Source of the DNA: Bacteroidales bacterium
Lineage (GTDB): Bacteria; Bacteroidota; Bacteroidia; Bacteroidales; UBA932
Direction of reading: 5' to 3'
Assembly (NCBI GenBank): GCA_015060455.1
Contig: SUYM01000011.1
Coordinates: forward strand, 21,025 to 85,024
Length of the DNA stretch: 64,000 nt
Under the pieces are notes generated by a model. The model made no database searches. It had not been told where the DNA came from and worked only from the letters and a program-made list of their open reading frames with translations. The position numbers and the translations under genes are program-made. Positions 43,801-53,391 of the stretch are shown one piece after another. Positions within the stretch are counted from its first letter, which is position 1. The number at the start of each line of letters is the position of its first letter.

Positions 43801-46209
43801 ATGAAAATCAGGAATATCCTTCTTGGCCTTCTGGCCATGACGACATTCTTTTCGTGCAACCCCGATGCACCGGATGTAAGGCCGGTGCTTGAGGTCAGCA
43901 CAAGTACGATGACCTTCAACTCGTATGGTGGCGAAAGACCTGTTTTGATTACCGCCAACAATGCATGGACAATCGAGGCTGATGCGGAGTGGATCAGTTT
44001 CGGTCAGAACAGCGGCGAGGCATCTGCCGAGAAGCAGCAGGTGATGGTCTATGTGGACGAGAACGAGGCTGTGAATGCAGATCCGAGAGTTGCCAAGATT
44101 ACTGTCAAGTCAGGTGCACTGACTCATGAAATCGAGGTGACACAGTCCGCATCCGAATTTGTGGAGGAACTGTCGGTTTCAGTGTCGGCTCTTTCAGCAG
44201 TCGCTGCAGGTGAGGCTCTTACATTTACCGTGACTTCAAATGTTGCGTGGACGGTAACAGTTCCCGCAGAGGTTGACTGGGTTACCCTTAACCCTGCAAG
44301 CGGTGAGGCTTCTGCAGAAGCGGCAACCGTTACAGTAACAATTGCTGCAACTGATGTATTGACTGAAAGAACAGCAGTCATCACTGTTTCAGGAGAAGGT
44401 GTAGAAGAGACTATCTCGCTTTCTCAGGCGGGTAAGCCATTGGCACCTGAAACCATGGAAGGAGCAGGTACTGAGGCAAGTCCTTACCTTGTCAAGACTG
44501 TCGGCAACATGCTCGCTATGAGAGATGCAGCCGTAGTGGATGGAACAACATATTTCCGTCTTGAGAATGACATTGATATGGCTCCGGTCAAGAACTGGAT
44601 TCCGATCAACTTTGACGGAACTTTCTCACGTCAGATTCATTTTGACGGAGGTAATTTCACTCTCAGCAATTTTGCTCCTGCGACATGGGAATACAGCCAG
44701 CAGCCTGCAACTGAGGCAGAACCTGCCGACGACTCCCAGCCGGTTGAGCCGGTTGTTGTCAAAGCCGGCTATCATTCTCTGTTCGGCGTGCTTTACGGTT
44801 CGGTCAAGAATCTTAAGATTGATAATGTTACAATTTCAGGTACAAATGCCTGCGGTGTGATCGGCGGTTATGTCGGCACAGGTGGAAAGCCTGGTCTTGT
44901 GGAGAATGTCACTATTACAAATGCAAGCGTTACCAACGCCGGTGACCGCGTCGGTGGAGTCTGCGGAAATGCAAAAGAGGCTACGTTCAAGAATGTTTCT
45001 TTCAAAGGTACAGTGACATCAACACATACAGCAGCCGAGGCTAAAGCCGGTGGATTTGCCGGCCATACGGAAACGACCGCTGTCTTTGAAAATTGCTCTG
45101 CAGACGTGACCGTGACTGGCGAAATGAATGACCTTGGCGGTTTTGTGGGCAAAATCACCGGTAATCAGATCTCATTTACTGGTTGTGATGTTAAGGTGAA
45201 TCTGATTTCAAATAAGGTTGGAAAGAATAGATGCGGTGGTTTCTTGGGCTGGAACAGTTCATCAAATGCAACCTTTACTGACTGTCATGTTCTTGCCGGT
45301 TCTACCCTTGCCAATGACAAGACTTGGTCAGCAGGTGATAATGGAAACTTTGGTGGCTTTATCGGATTTGGCGACACCACGGGTAGTGTTGTTACTATTT
45401 CCGGATGCTCTGCATCTGTTTCAATCAATGTAAATGACAAATCTACTTATAATGGCGGTTTCATCGGCGGAACGGGATATGAATCAACGATGACAATTAC
45501 CGATTGTCATACTGAAGGTTCGGTGAACGGTGCCAATTATGTAGGAGGTTTCTTTGGTGCCGTTCAGAATACTGTTACAATCGAGAGATGCTGGTCGTCA
45601 GTAAATGTGACTTCTACAGGACAGAGAGTCGGTAGTTTTGTGGGTACGACAACCAAGCCTCTTACTATACGTAACTGCTATTCGACAGGAGATGCCACTG
45701 CAAATGGTCAGCAGGTGGGCGGTATTTTAGGATATACCTCTCAGAAAGTCACTATTGAGTGCTGCTATGCTACAGGTGATATAACCAGCAATACGGCAGG
45801 TACAGGAGGAATCGTCGGAACAGTATCCGGTGTAAATTCCGTAGTCTCAAAATGTGTTGCGTGGAATGAAAACATCAATTGTAACAGGTCAGCCGCGGAT
45901 AAATGGGCACCTGGTGCTGTTGTCGGTGCAGCAAATGTGGTAGGTACGTTCAAGGCTTGCTATAGGCGTGCAGATATGAATTTTGTGGATGCTGCCGGTA
46001 AGATGATTCTTGAGGATCAGGACGATATTATAGAAACGACACCACCTCAGCCATCATATACAGCGGAACTCACAACCAATCAGACTGCGCAGCAGGCTTA
46101 TCACGGCAAGGCTGCTGATTCTACTGATTCACTTTCTGCTGTCGCACAGTCTCTCGGCTGGTCAACAGACGTCTGGGATTTCTCAGGCGCACTCCCAGTA
46201 TTGAAGTAA
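43801..46209 (+). CDS. BACON-BACON-GLUG lipoprotein
   Basis: 802 residues from the ATG at 43801; an in-frame TTG at 43789 is less likely because MKIRNILLGLLAMTTFFSC is a complete lipoprotein signal. Two BACON-type Ig-like domains (about 28-118 and 120-215, with TANNAWTIEADAEWISF and TSNVAWTVTVPAEVDWV) are followed by a linker and a GLUG region (about 225-720). The C-terminal AYHGKAAD...GWSTDVWDFSGALPVLK motif is shared with three neighbours. BACON domains are commonly mucin- or glycan-associated spacers. Probably surface glycan-binding. Confidence 0.85.
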   Translation: MKIRNILLGLLAMTTFFSCNPDAPDVRPVLEVSTSTMTFNSYGGERPVLITANNAWTIEADAEWISFGQNSGEASAEKQQVMVYVDENEAVNADPRVAKITVKSGALTHEIEVTQSASEFVEELSVSVSALSAVAAGEALTFTVTSNVAWTVTVPAEVDWVTLNPASGEASAEAATVTVTIAATDVLTERTAVITVSGEGVEETISLSQAGKPLAPETMEGAGTEASPYLVKTVGNMLAMRDAAVVDGTTYFRLENDIDMAPVKNWIPINFDGTFSRQIHFDGGNFTLSNFAPATWEYSQQPATEAEPADDSQPVEPVVVKAGYHSLFGVLYGSVKNLKIDNVTISGTNACGVIGGYVGTGGKPGLVENVTITNASVTNAGDRVGGVCGNAKEATFKNVSFKGTVTSTHTAAEAKAGGFAGHTETTAVFENCSADVTVTGEMNDLGGFVGKITGNQISFTGCDVKVNLISNKVGKNRCGGFLGWNSSSNATFTDCHVLAGSTLANDKTWSAGDNGNFGGFIGFGDTTGSVVTISGCSASVSINVNDKSTYNGGFIGGTGYESTMTITDCHTEGSVNGANYVGGFFGAVQNTVTIERCWSSVNVTSTGQRVGSFVGTTTKPLTIRNCYSTGDATANGQQVGGILGYTSQKVTIECCYATGDITSNTAGTGGIVGTVSGVNSVVSKCVAWNENINCNRSAADKWAPGAVVGAANVVGTFKACYRRADMNFVDAAGKMILEDQDDIIETTPPQPSYTAELTTNQTAQQAYHGKAADSTDSLSAVAQSLGWSTDVWDFSGALPVLK

Positions 46210-46229
46210 CCATATAAACATATATAACA

Positions 46230-46367
46230 ATGAACTACAAACCAATGGAGTATCAGACTCCGACCCTTTACGAGCATGAGATGTTCGTGGAAGGCATCCT
46301 CTGCATCAGCGGAGACATGAACGAAAGCTACGGCGGTGATCCGGGCGAAGATGATTCAATTTTCTAA
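46230..46367 (+). CDS. 45-residue small protein (ILCISGD motif), uncharacterised
   Basis: An intact ATG-to-TAA frame between two GLUG genes: 20 bases after the upstream stop and 6 (or 12) before the next start, so it fills the gap like a real operon gene. It begins MNYKPMEYQTPTLYEHEMFV, then EGILCISGDM, then a Gly/Asp/Glu-rich acidic tail (SYGGDPGEDDSIF). There is no hydrophobic signal or transmembrane segment. The layout (Tyr/Pro-rich start, a single cysteine in an ILCxSG core, acidic tail) recalls short unannotated ORFs seen in other Bacteroidota operons, a recollection not checked here. Function is unknown. Confidence 0.65.
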   Translation: MNYKPMEYQTPTLYEHEMFVEGILCISGDMNESYGGDPGEDDSIF

Positions 46368-46373
46368 ATCGTT

Positions 46374-48884
46374 ATGACTATGAGAAAGTTAAGTTTATTC
46401 GCGGCTCTTGTCGTAGCGATGGGCGCCGTATCCTGCGTAGAGGATATCAATGATTCAAAGGCACCTGCTCAGGCGACTGACGGTGTGTCGTTTACAGCGA
46501 CTTTTGACGCAACTCCTTCCAAGGCTGTGCTGGAACCAGGTGCAGAGGAGTCAAAGGTGGCATGGGAGGCAAATGACCAGGTGAGCGTGCTGGTAGGAGA
46601 GGGTAACTACCTTTATACGGCAGCCTCAGCAGGTTATACCACTGCTCTTAACACAGAGACTGCCGGTGTTCCGGAAGAAGGAACATACTATGGTCTCTAT
46701 CCTTATGATGATGCAGCATCGCTTGCAGAGGGCGTGATCACTACTGCTCTTCCTGCCGGGCAGACTGCGGTTCTCGGCTCGTTCTCGACTCATCTTGCAG
46801 TCGCTCAGGCAGTCGAGGGCTCTATGGCTTTCAAGAATGTCTGCGGTCTGGTGAAGGTGACCATCGATGCTGAGAATGTGACCAAGATTGTGTTTGAAGG
46901 AAACAATTCCGAGGTTGTTGCCGGTGGCATCAACGTGACAGTGGCTGCCGAGCCGTCATGGACTGCCGTTGCAGAGCAGGGCGCTACATCAGTGACCCTC
47001 CTTCCTGCCTCAGGTCAGACAACCATCGCAAAGGGTGCATACTATTTCGCTGTTCTTCCTCAGACCTTCTCAAAGGGTTTCAAGGTTACTGCGTATAGAG
47101 GTGAGGAAACATGGGTGATCCGCAATGTGACCGCCTCTACTGTTATCGAGCGTGCCGGCATTGTCGGCAGCAAGAAATTCTTCGAGATCGAAGGAAACGG
47201 AACCGAGGACAATCCATACATTCTCAGGACTCCTGAGCACCTTGTAGGTATGCGCTCGCTGGCGACACTCGGCGGAGAGACATGGTTCAGGATGGCGAAT
47301 GACATCAATATGGAAGGCGTGACCGGTTATCTGCCAGTGAACTATGACTCGAACTTTGAGAGAAAGATTCACTTTGACGGTGGTGATTTTACTATTTCAA
47401 ATTTTTCTTACGATAAAAGTGTGGACGGCGGAAACTATCCGAGCCTTTTTGGAGTGCTCTATGGCTCTGTCAAGAATCTCAAAGTAGATAAAGCGACAAT
47501 TATTTCAACATCTGTATGTGGTGTTATAGGAGGTTATGTCGGAACGGCTGGCAAGCCAGGCCTTGTGGAGAACGTAACCATCACGAACTCTACTGTAACA
47601 AATGCCGGAGATCGCACAGGCGGTGTATGCGGTAATGCAAAGGAAGCGACCTTTAAGAATGTCTCGTTCCAAGGCACTGTGACAAGTACATTCACAACAT
47701 CAGAGGCAAAAGCAGGTGGATTTGCCGGCAATACGGAAACGTCAGCCATTTTTGAAAACTGCTCAACAAATGTTACTGTTACAGGTTCTCAGAGTGACCT
47801 TGGAGGTTTTGTCGGTAAACTTACAGGTAATCAACTTTCATTTACCCGCTGCTATGTTGAGGCAGATCTGATTTCCAAGAAGGTGGGAAAGTGTCGATGC
47901 GGTGGCTTCCTTGGATGGAATGGCTCAGCAAATGCCATATTTACTGACTGTCATGTTCTTGATGGCTCTACCATTACAAATGAAGAAACTTGGTCATCAG
48001 TCGACAATGGAAACTTTGGTGGCTTTATCGGATTTGGAGATACGACTGATAGTGTCATTGAGATTTCAGGGTGCACGGCATCTGTTGAAATCAATGTAAG
48101 TGACAAATCAACGTACAATGGTGGTTTCATCGGTGGAACAGGATATGCATCGACGATGACAATTACTGACTGTCATGCAGAAGGTTCGGTAAAGGGTGCC
48201 AATTATGTTGGAGGTTTCTTTGGCGCTGTTCAGAATGCTCTTACAATCGAGAGGTGCTGGTCCTCAGTTGATGTGGTCTCTACAGGTCAGAGAGTCGGTA
48301 GTTTTGTGGGTACAACTACCCATGCTTTTACTATACGTAACTGTTATTCGACAGGAAACGCGACTGCTACTGGCCAGCAGGTGGCCGGTATTTTAGGATA
48401 TACCGACAAGGCAGTTACTATTAAGTGCTGTTATGCTACAGGTGATATAACCAGCAATACAGCAGGTACGGGAGGTATTGTTGGAACAATATCCGGAGCA
48501 TCATCAACAGTAACCGATTGTATTGCTTGGAATAAGAACATTATATGTAATAGGAGTGCCAATAATAAGTGGGCGCCGGGTGCTGTAGTCGGTGCGGCAA
48601 ATGTTGCAGTTACCCTTACAGACTGTTATAGAAGGTCAGATATGAACTTTTATGATAAGGCTGATGCAATGGTACTTTCTGACCAGGATAATGTATCTGG
48701 TACGACACCTCCTGTTCCATCTTATCTGAATAATGTAACCCAGTCAGCCTACCACGGCAAGGCTGCTGCTTCAAATGCAACAGTGACCACTGTCGCACGT
48801 GATGTTCTCGGCTGGTCGTCAGACATCTGGGATTTCTCAGGCGATTTCCCGACTCTGAAAGCCCCTGCTGCTGAGGAGGAATAA
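46374..48884 (+). CDS. Fimbrillin-like-GLUG lipoprotein
   Basis: 836 residues (or 834 if the second ATG at 46380 is used), lipobox GAVSC. The N-terminal 260 residues are fimbrillin/Mfa-like: FTATFDATPSKAVLEPGAEE, KVAWEANDQVSVL, GTYYGLYPYDDAA. From about 280 a GLUG region, very similar at DNA level to the preceding GLUG gene, runs to the shared C-terminus (AYHGKAAAS...GWSSDIWDFSGDFPTLK). It appears to be the same module re-attached to another anchor or stalk. Probably surface exposed. Confidence 0.83.
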   Translation: MTMRKLSLFAALVVAMGAVSCVEDINDSKAPAQATDGVSFTATFDATPSKAVLEPGAEESKVAWEANDQVSVLVGEGNYLYTAASAGYTTALNTETAGVPEEGTYYGLYPYDDAASLAEGVITTALPAGQTAVLGSFSTHLAVAQAVEGSMAFKNVCGLVKVTIDAENVTKIVFEGNNSEVVAGGINVTVAAEPSWTAVAEQGATSVTLLPASGQTTIAKGAYYFAVLPQTFSKGFKVTAYRGEETWVIRNVTASTVIERAGIVGSKKFFEIEGNGTEDNPYILRTPEHLVGMRSLATLGGETWFRMANDINMEGVTGYLPVNYDSNFERKIHFDGGDFTISNFSYDKSVDGGNYPSLFGVLYGSVKNLKVDKATIISTSVCGVIGGYVGTAGKPGLVENVTITNSTVTNAGDRTGGVCGNAKEATFKNVSFQGTVTSTFTTSEAKAGGFAGNTETSAIFENCSTNVTVTGSQSDLGGFVGKLTGNQLSFTRCYVEADLISKKVGKCRCGGFLGWNGSANAIFTDCHVLDGSTITNEETWSSVDNGNFGGFIGFGDTTDSVIEISGCTASVEINVSDKSTYNGGFIGGTGYASTMTITDCHAEGSVKGANYVGGFFGAVQNALTIERCWSSVDVVSTGQRVGSFVGTTTHAFTIRNCYSTGNATATGQQVAGILGYTDKAVTIKCCYATGDITSNTAGTGGIVGTISGASSTVTDCIAWNKNIICNRSANNKWAPGAVVGAANVAVTLTDCYRRSDMNFYDKADAMVLSDQDNVSGTTPPVPSYLNNVTQSAYHGKAAASNATVTTVARDVLGWSSDIWDFSGDFPTLKAPAAEEE

Positions 48885-48950
48885 TAATTTTCAAACATTC
48901 GTCTCGGCTCTGCCTTTTTGGGTGGGGCTGAGATTTCTTAACGAATCTAT

Positions 48951-51485
48951 ATGAAACTGAAAAAAATATTTTTCAGCCTGCTGGCTTTGGTGACGGTTTT
49001 TGCCTGCAATCAGGCGGAACCGGTTGTAGAACCGGTGCTTGAGGTCGGCACGAAGAAGATGACCTTCAATTCGTATGGCGGCGAAAGACCTGTTTCGATT
49101 ACCGCCAACAATTCGTGGACTATTGAGGACGATGCCGATTGGATCAGTGTCAGTCCGAACAGCGGTGACGCTTCTGCCGAGAAGCAGCAGGTTATGGTCT
49201 ATGTGGACGAGAATAAGGCTGTGAATACGGACCCAAGAGTTGGTAAGATTACAATCAAGTCTGACAAACTGACTCATGAGATTGAGGTTAGTCAGTCGGC
49301 CGCTGAGTTTGTTCCGGAACTGATTGTTTCAGTAGGGGAACTTGAGGCTAGTGCCGGTGGTGAATCTTTGACATTTACCATAACGTCAAATGTGGCATGG
49401 ACTGCAACTGAAGATGCTGAATGGATTACTCTTGCTCCGACAAGCGGCCAGGCATCTGAAGAGGCTACTACAGTGACTGTGACAGTGGAGGAGAATGGTC
49501 TGACAGAGGAAAGGACTGCTGTCATAACTGTTTCTGGAGAGGGAGTTGAAGAAGAGTTCACTCTTACTCAGTCTGCAAAAGAGGCAGAATTGACAGGCGC
49601 AGGAACGGAATCGGACCCGTATGTTCTTTCTACAGCAAGGCATATGGTCCGTATGCGCGAGTTGGCCACTTATGGCGGCGAGACCTGGTTCAGGATGGCG
49701 AAAGATATCGATATGTCAGGTGTCACCGACTATGTTCCGGTGAATAATGTTGTTGAAGAAAATGCAACCGCCGGTCAGACTTTTGAGAGAAAGATCCACT
49801 TCGACGGCGGAAACTTCACTATCTCAAATTTCACATGTGATGATACGGACAGACCATATCCGTCTCTCTTTGGCGTGCTGTATGGCTCGGTGAAGGATTT
49901 GAAAGTCGTTAATGCCACAATTACTTCAACAGGTCAGGTGGCAGGTATCCTCGGTAGTTATGTCGGTACAACAGATAGGCCGGCAACTGTTACCAATGTC
50001 GATGTTCAGGGTACAGTAACCAGTTCTGCGGGAAGAAGCGGTGGTTTTGCAGGAAATGTAGTAGGTTCTACATTTATTGATTGCAACGCGGATGTTACGG
50101 TCAATGGTACTCAGGACGTAGGTGGCTTTGTAGGAAAAGTCCAGGGTGAATCTTCGTTTACGCGTTGTCGAGCGACTGTTGATGTAACTGCCACCGTTGC
50201 CGGAAATGCGCGTAGCGGTGGATTTATAGGATGGAATGCGGGAACAAAAACGACAATTACAGAATGCAAGGTTCTTGCCGGTTCAAAAGTTGCTCATACG
50301 GGCTCACTTGCTAGTGCAGGAGAAACTTCGTGTGGCGGTTTTATAGGTTATGGCGACGGAGCGGCCGGTGCTGTTCTGACCGTATCCGGATGCTCTACGG
50401 ATGTTCAAGTAACTGTAACTTCTATGGGACAGAGTAACTCCTGCTTTATCGGTCAGTTCGGTTATGCTTCTACGGTCACCGTAGAGAATTCATCTGCCAG
50501 AGGTAAAGTTGAGGGAGAACAGAACTATCATGCAGGTCTGATAGGACGTCTCAGGAGTTCCAATGTGACCCTCAAAGGTTGCTCTTTCTCCGGAACAGTC
50601 AAAGGCCGCGCTGGAGTCGGAGGACTCGTTGGAGCAGTTGAGAATAATGGTGTCCTTAAAGTCTCAGGGTCCAATGTAACCGGAAGTGTGACGAATACAC
50701 AGAATAATTGTGGAGGATTAGTGGGACTTATTGATACCGGGACCTCTTTGGATATGACTTCCAGCCATTTTGACGGGACAGTGTCTGCTGCAGGGTATGG
50801 CGGTGGCATTGTCGGGGGAGCAAAGGGAGGTTGCATCCTCACATGTACTTATTCGACAGGAACCGTTTCATCGAGTGGCGCTTACACGGGTGGCCTGGTC
50901 GGTGCTTCCATGAATGATGCTGTGACAATTACGGACTGCTTCTCGACAGCAAAAGTGTCTGCATGGGGTCAGCAGGTGGGAGGACTTGTCGGGACAACTA
51001 CCAATAAGCTGACAATGTCCAACTGCTATGCTTCCGGCGATGTCTATTCTGCAACATCAGGCGGTGCCGGTCTTGTGGGCAGGGTAGCGAAGTCATCGAT
51101 AATCACAAACTGTATCGCGTGGAATAAGAATATCTCGACTTCTCGTACTGCAAACAACGTGTACGCTCCAGGCGGAGTGCTCGGATGTGCACAGGAGGCG
51201 GGAACTTACAGCGGGTGCTGGCGCAGATACGATATGATTCTTGTCGATGAGTGGATTTCACTCTATGATCAACCGGATTATGTAAATGCAATGCCACCGC
51301 TGCCATCGTATTCTACTGCAACCCATCAGCAGGCATATCATGGTAAGGCAGCGTCTCCGGGAGCGACTCTTGCTTCTGTCGCTCAGAGCCTCGGCTGGGA
51401 CAGCACCATCTGGAACTTCGCTTCTGACGGTTCAGGTCTCGGATTTACTATCAAGCAGTTGGGTGACAATAAAATAGAGTTCTAA
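48951..51485 (+). CDS. BACON-BACON-GLUG lipoprotein, second copy
   Basis: 844 residues, lipobox TVFAC. Two BACON-like domains (about 25-210: TANNSWTIEDDADWISV, TSNVAWTATEDAEWITL) are near-duplicates of those in the gene at 43801. The GLUG region is longer and more diverged, and the shared YHGKAA segment is followed by an altered C-terminus (DNKIEF). The stop overlaps the next start as TAATG, implying coupled translation. Confidence 0.85.
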   Translation: MKLKKIFFSLLALVTVFACNQAEPVVEPVLEVGTKKMTFNSYGGERPVSITANNSWTIEDDADWISVSPNSGDASAEKQQVMVYVDENKAVNTDPRVGKITIKSDKLTHEIEVSQSAAEFVPELIVSVGELEASAGGESLTFTITSNVAWTATEDAEWITLAPTSGQASEEATTVTVTVEENGLTEERTAVITVSGEGVEEEFTLTQSAKEAELTGAGTESDPYVLSTARHMVRMRELATYGGETWFRMAKDIDMSGVTDYVPVNNVVEENATAGQTFERKIHFDGGNFTISNFTCDDTDRPYPSLFGVLYGSVKDLKVVNATITSTGQVAGILGSYVGTTDRPATVTNVDVQGTVTSSAGRSGGFAGNVVGSTFIDCNADVTVNGTQDVGGFVGKVQGESSFTRCRATVDVTATVAGNARSGGFIGWNAGTKTTITECKVLAGSKVAHTGSLASAGETSCGGFIGYGDGAAGAVLTVSGCSTDVQVTVTSMGQSNSCFIGQFGYASTVTVENSSARGKVEGEQNYHAGLIGRLRSSNVTLKGCSFSGTVKGRAGVGGLVGAVENNGVLKVSGSNVTGSVTNTQNNCGGLVGLIDTGTSLDMTSSHFDGTVSAAGYGGGIVGGAKGGCILTCTYSTGTVSSSGAYTGGLVGASMNDAVTITDCFSTAKVSAWGQQVGGLVGTTTNKLTMSNCYASGDVYSATSGGAGLVGRVAKSSIITNCIAWNKNISTSRTANNVYAPGGVLGCAQEAGTYSGCWRRYDMILVDEWISLYDQPDYVNAMPPLPSYSTATHQQAYHGKAASPGATLASVAQSLGWDSTIWNFASDGSGLGFTIKQLGDNKIEF

Positions 51486-53317
51486 TGAAAAAGATATTAT
51501 ATGTATGTGCAGCCCTTCTCGCTATTTCGTGCGTTAAAGAGGCTGGAATGGAGCCGGAAATCTCAAAGGTGCCGGTTTCGGTTGGCGTTCTTGATACCAA
51601 GACTTCAATTTCAGGCAATCAGATTTCATTCTCCGGAAGCGAGGCCATGACCCTTATCTGCGACGGTGTCAATGCTGCCAAGGTGTCGAATGACGGACTG
51701 AAGCCGAATATGTTCGGCGGTGAGTTCAATGCTGTCGGCAAGACACAGACCGGTGCGACATGGTATGCGATTTATCCCTATGTCGGTGTGATGCAGAACG
51801 GCAATGAGGCAGGTTATCTGCCGGTTGCCCAGAGGGCTCCGTTTGACGGAACTGTTAATTTCATGTGTTCTGATAAGGTGACTGCTGACTATGATGAGAC
51901 TGAAATGCCTGAACTTGCAATGAGCATGAATCAGCTGATGGGTATCGTAAGGGTTTCCTTCACTAATTCTTCTGCTGATTATCAGAATGATATTGTCAAG
52001 GATGTTATTCTGACTTCGTCTTCTCAGCTGGTCGGATCGTTTACTGTCTCTTTTGATTCTGAAGGCAAGCCTGTTCCTACATTCGGTGGAAACCCAACGG
52101 GTTGTAACAGGGTAATAGCATCATATCCTGCAGACGAGGTCCTCGGACTAGACAAGACCCACGAGGTGTATCTTATTGTGAATCCGACTCTTGTCAGGGA
52201 TGCTGAAATCACTATTGTTACAGACAAGCATAAATTCAACCGCCAGGCTTCCGGAGAGTTTACAGCAAAGCAGGGAGATCTCACTTACATGGACCCGATG
52301 GATCTTGCATCGTCTCCTTTCTTCGCTGAAGATCTTGACATCAAGACTCTTGTCGTGTGGGGAGACAGTTATACCAACAGAAGCCAGCTTGATGGCCATG
52401 TGGACAGGTGCAACTATGTGTGCCATCTTCACGAGATGCTCGGAAGTGGCTGGGAGGTGTATAATGGCGGTTCGTCAGGAGATGTGACCAATAGTATTGC
52501 TGCACGTCAGGGCGGTATTCCGATGGTCATAAATTCTACCTCGTTCACTATTCCTGCCGGTACTGAGCCTGTTGCTATCGATGGTCTTTATTCTACAAAG
52601 AATTTCTGGTTCACAACTGGAGAATATACAAAGATTGCTCGTTTCTCACAGGTCAATCCTCTTGAAATCATAGTGGAGGATGCTTCCGGAAATGAGGTGG
52701 CAAGAGTTGAAGGCAGAGTCACTATCAGCGGCGATCAGGTCACTCATTTCACCAGAACCACTCCTGGTGAGGCAATTACAGTCCCTGCATATTCAAAGGT
52801 GCTGACATTTGCTGCAAAGAATCTGCGCAATCCGGATCTCATGATTGTCTATATGGGACAGAACGGTGGATTCAATACCCTTGAGATCCTTTATAATCAG
52901 TATCGTGCAATGATTGATTATGCCTTCCCTGAAGGGCCGGAGAACTATATTGCTGTCGGTTTCCATAATCATGACACAGTCAATAAGTGGAATGTTGATA
53001 ATGCATATTGGAACTTCTTCGACGGTCCGGAAGGATTTGGCGTGAATGAGGCTGCCGGACGTCCTATAAGCCGTTTTGTAAACCTTTACAAGGAACTCAC
53101 CGGGGAGAATTACAGGGATTATCTAGTGATTTCAGGTGCTGCGGCATCTCCGGACGATGTGCGTGCCGAGGATATTGAATATGTCTCGAAGGGTATGATT
53201 CCATATTCTTATTGGATACGTCCATGGGATAATGACATCCATCCTAACGAGTACGGCGCAAAGGCCTTTGCTACGGTCATCTACAAGAAGATAGTCGAAC
53301 TGGGCTATGTAGATTAG
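51485..53317 (+). CDS. Fimbrillin-like-SGNH/GDSL hydrolase fusion lipoprotein
   Basis: 610 residues, lipobox LAISC. Residues about 25-265 are fimbrillin-like (VPVSVGVLDTKTSISGNQIS, TWYAIYPYVGV). Residues about 285-610 form an SGNH hydrolase: block I VVWGDSYTNRS with the catalytic Ser, block II NGGSSGDVT, block III MGQNGG, and block V DIHPNEYGAKAF with Asp/His. Such enzymes remove acyl groups or cleave esters on glycans. Fusion to a fimbrillin-like stalk would display the enzyme on the surface. Confidence 0.87.
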   Translation: MKKILYVCAALLAISCVKEAGMEPEISKVPVSVGVLDTKTSISGNQISFSGSEAMTLICDGVNAAKVSNDGLKPNMFGGEFNAVGKTQTGATWYAIYPYVGVMQNGNEAGYLPVAQRAPFDGTVNFMCSDKVTADYDETEMPELAMSMNQLMGIVRVSFTNSSADYQNDIVKDVILTSSSQLVGSFTVSFDSEGKPVPTFGGNPTGCNRVIASYPADEVLGLDKTHEVYLIVNPTLVRDAEITIVTDKHKFNRQASGEFTAKQGDLTYMDPMDLASSPFFAEDLDIKTLVVWGDSYTNRSQLDGHVDRCNYVCHLHEMLGSGWEVYNGGSSGDVTNSIAARQGGIPMVINSTSFTIPAGTEPVAIDGLYSTKNFWFTTGEYTKIARFSQVNPLEIIVEDASGNEVARVEGRVTISGDQVTHFTRTTPGEAITVPAYSKVLTFAAKNLRNPDLMIVYMGQNGGFNTLEILYNQYRAMIDYAFPEGPENYIAVGFHNHDTVNKWNVDNAYWNFFDGPEGFGVNEAAGRPISRFVNLYKELTGENYRDYLVISGAAASPDDVRAEDIEYVSKGMIPYSYWIRPWDNDIHPNEYGAKAFATVIYKKIVELGYVD

Positions 53318-53336
53318 AGATGTGAGGATCTTATAC

Positions 53337-53376
53337 TTTGCGGTCTGAAATTATTTTCGTAATTTCGTACCGCAAA
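53337..53376 (+). terminator. Two-part perfect hairpin between operon genes
   Basis: TTTGCGGT/ACCGCAAA outer stem and GAAATTA/TAATTTC inner stem, separated by a 2x2 internal loop, closed by TTTTCG; followed by TTGTTTT. It could attenuate or stabilise the transcript, or end the upstream operon part. Confidence 0.5.
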
Positions 53377-53391
53377 TTGTTTTGGATAGAC

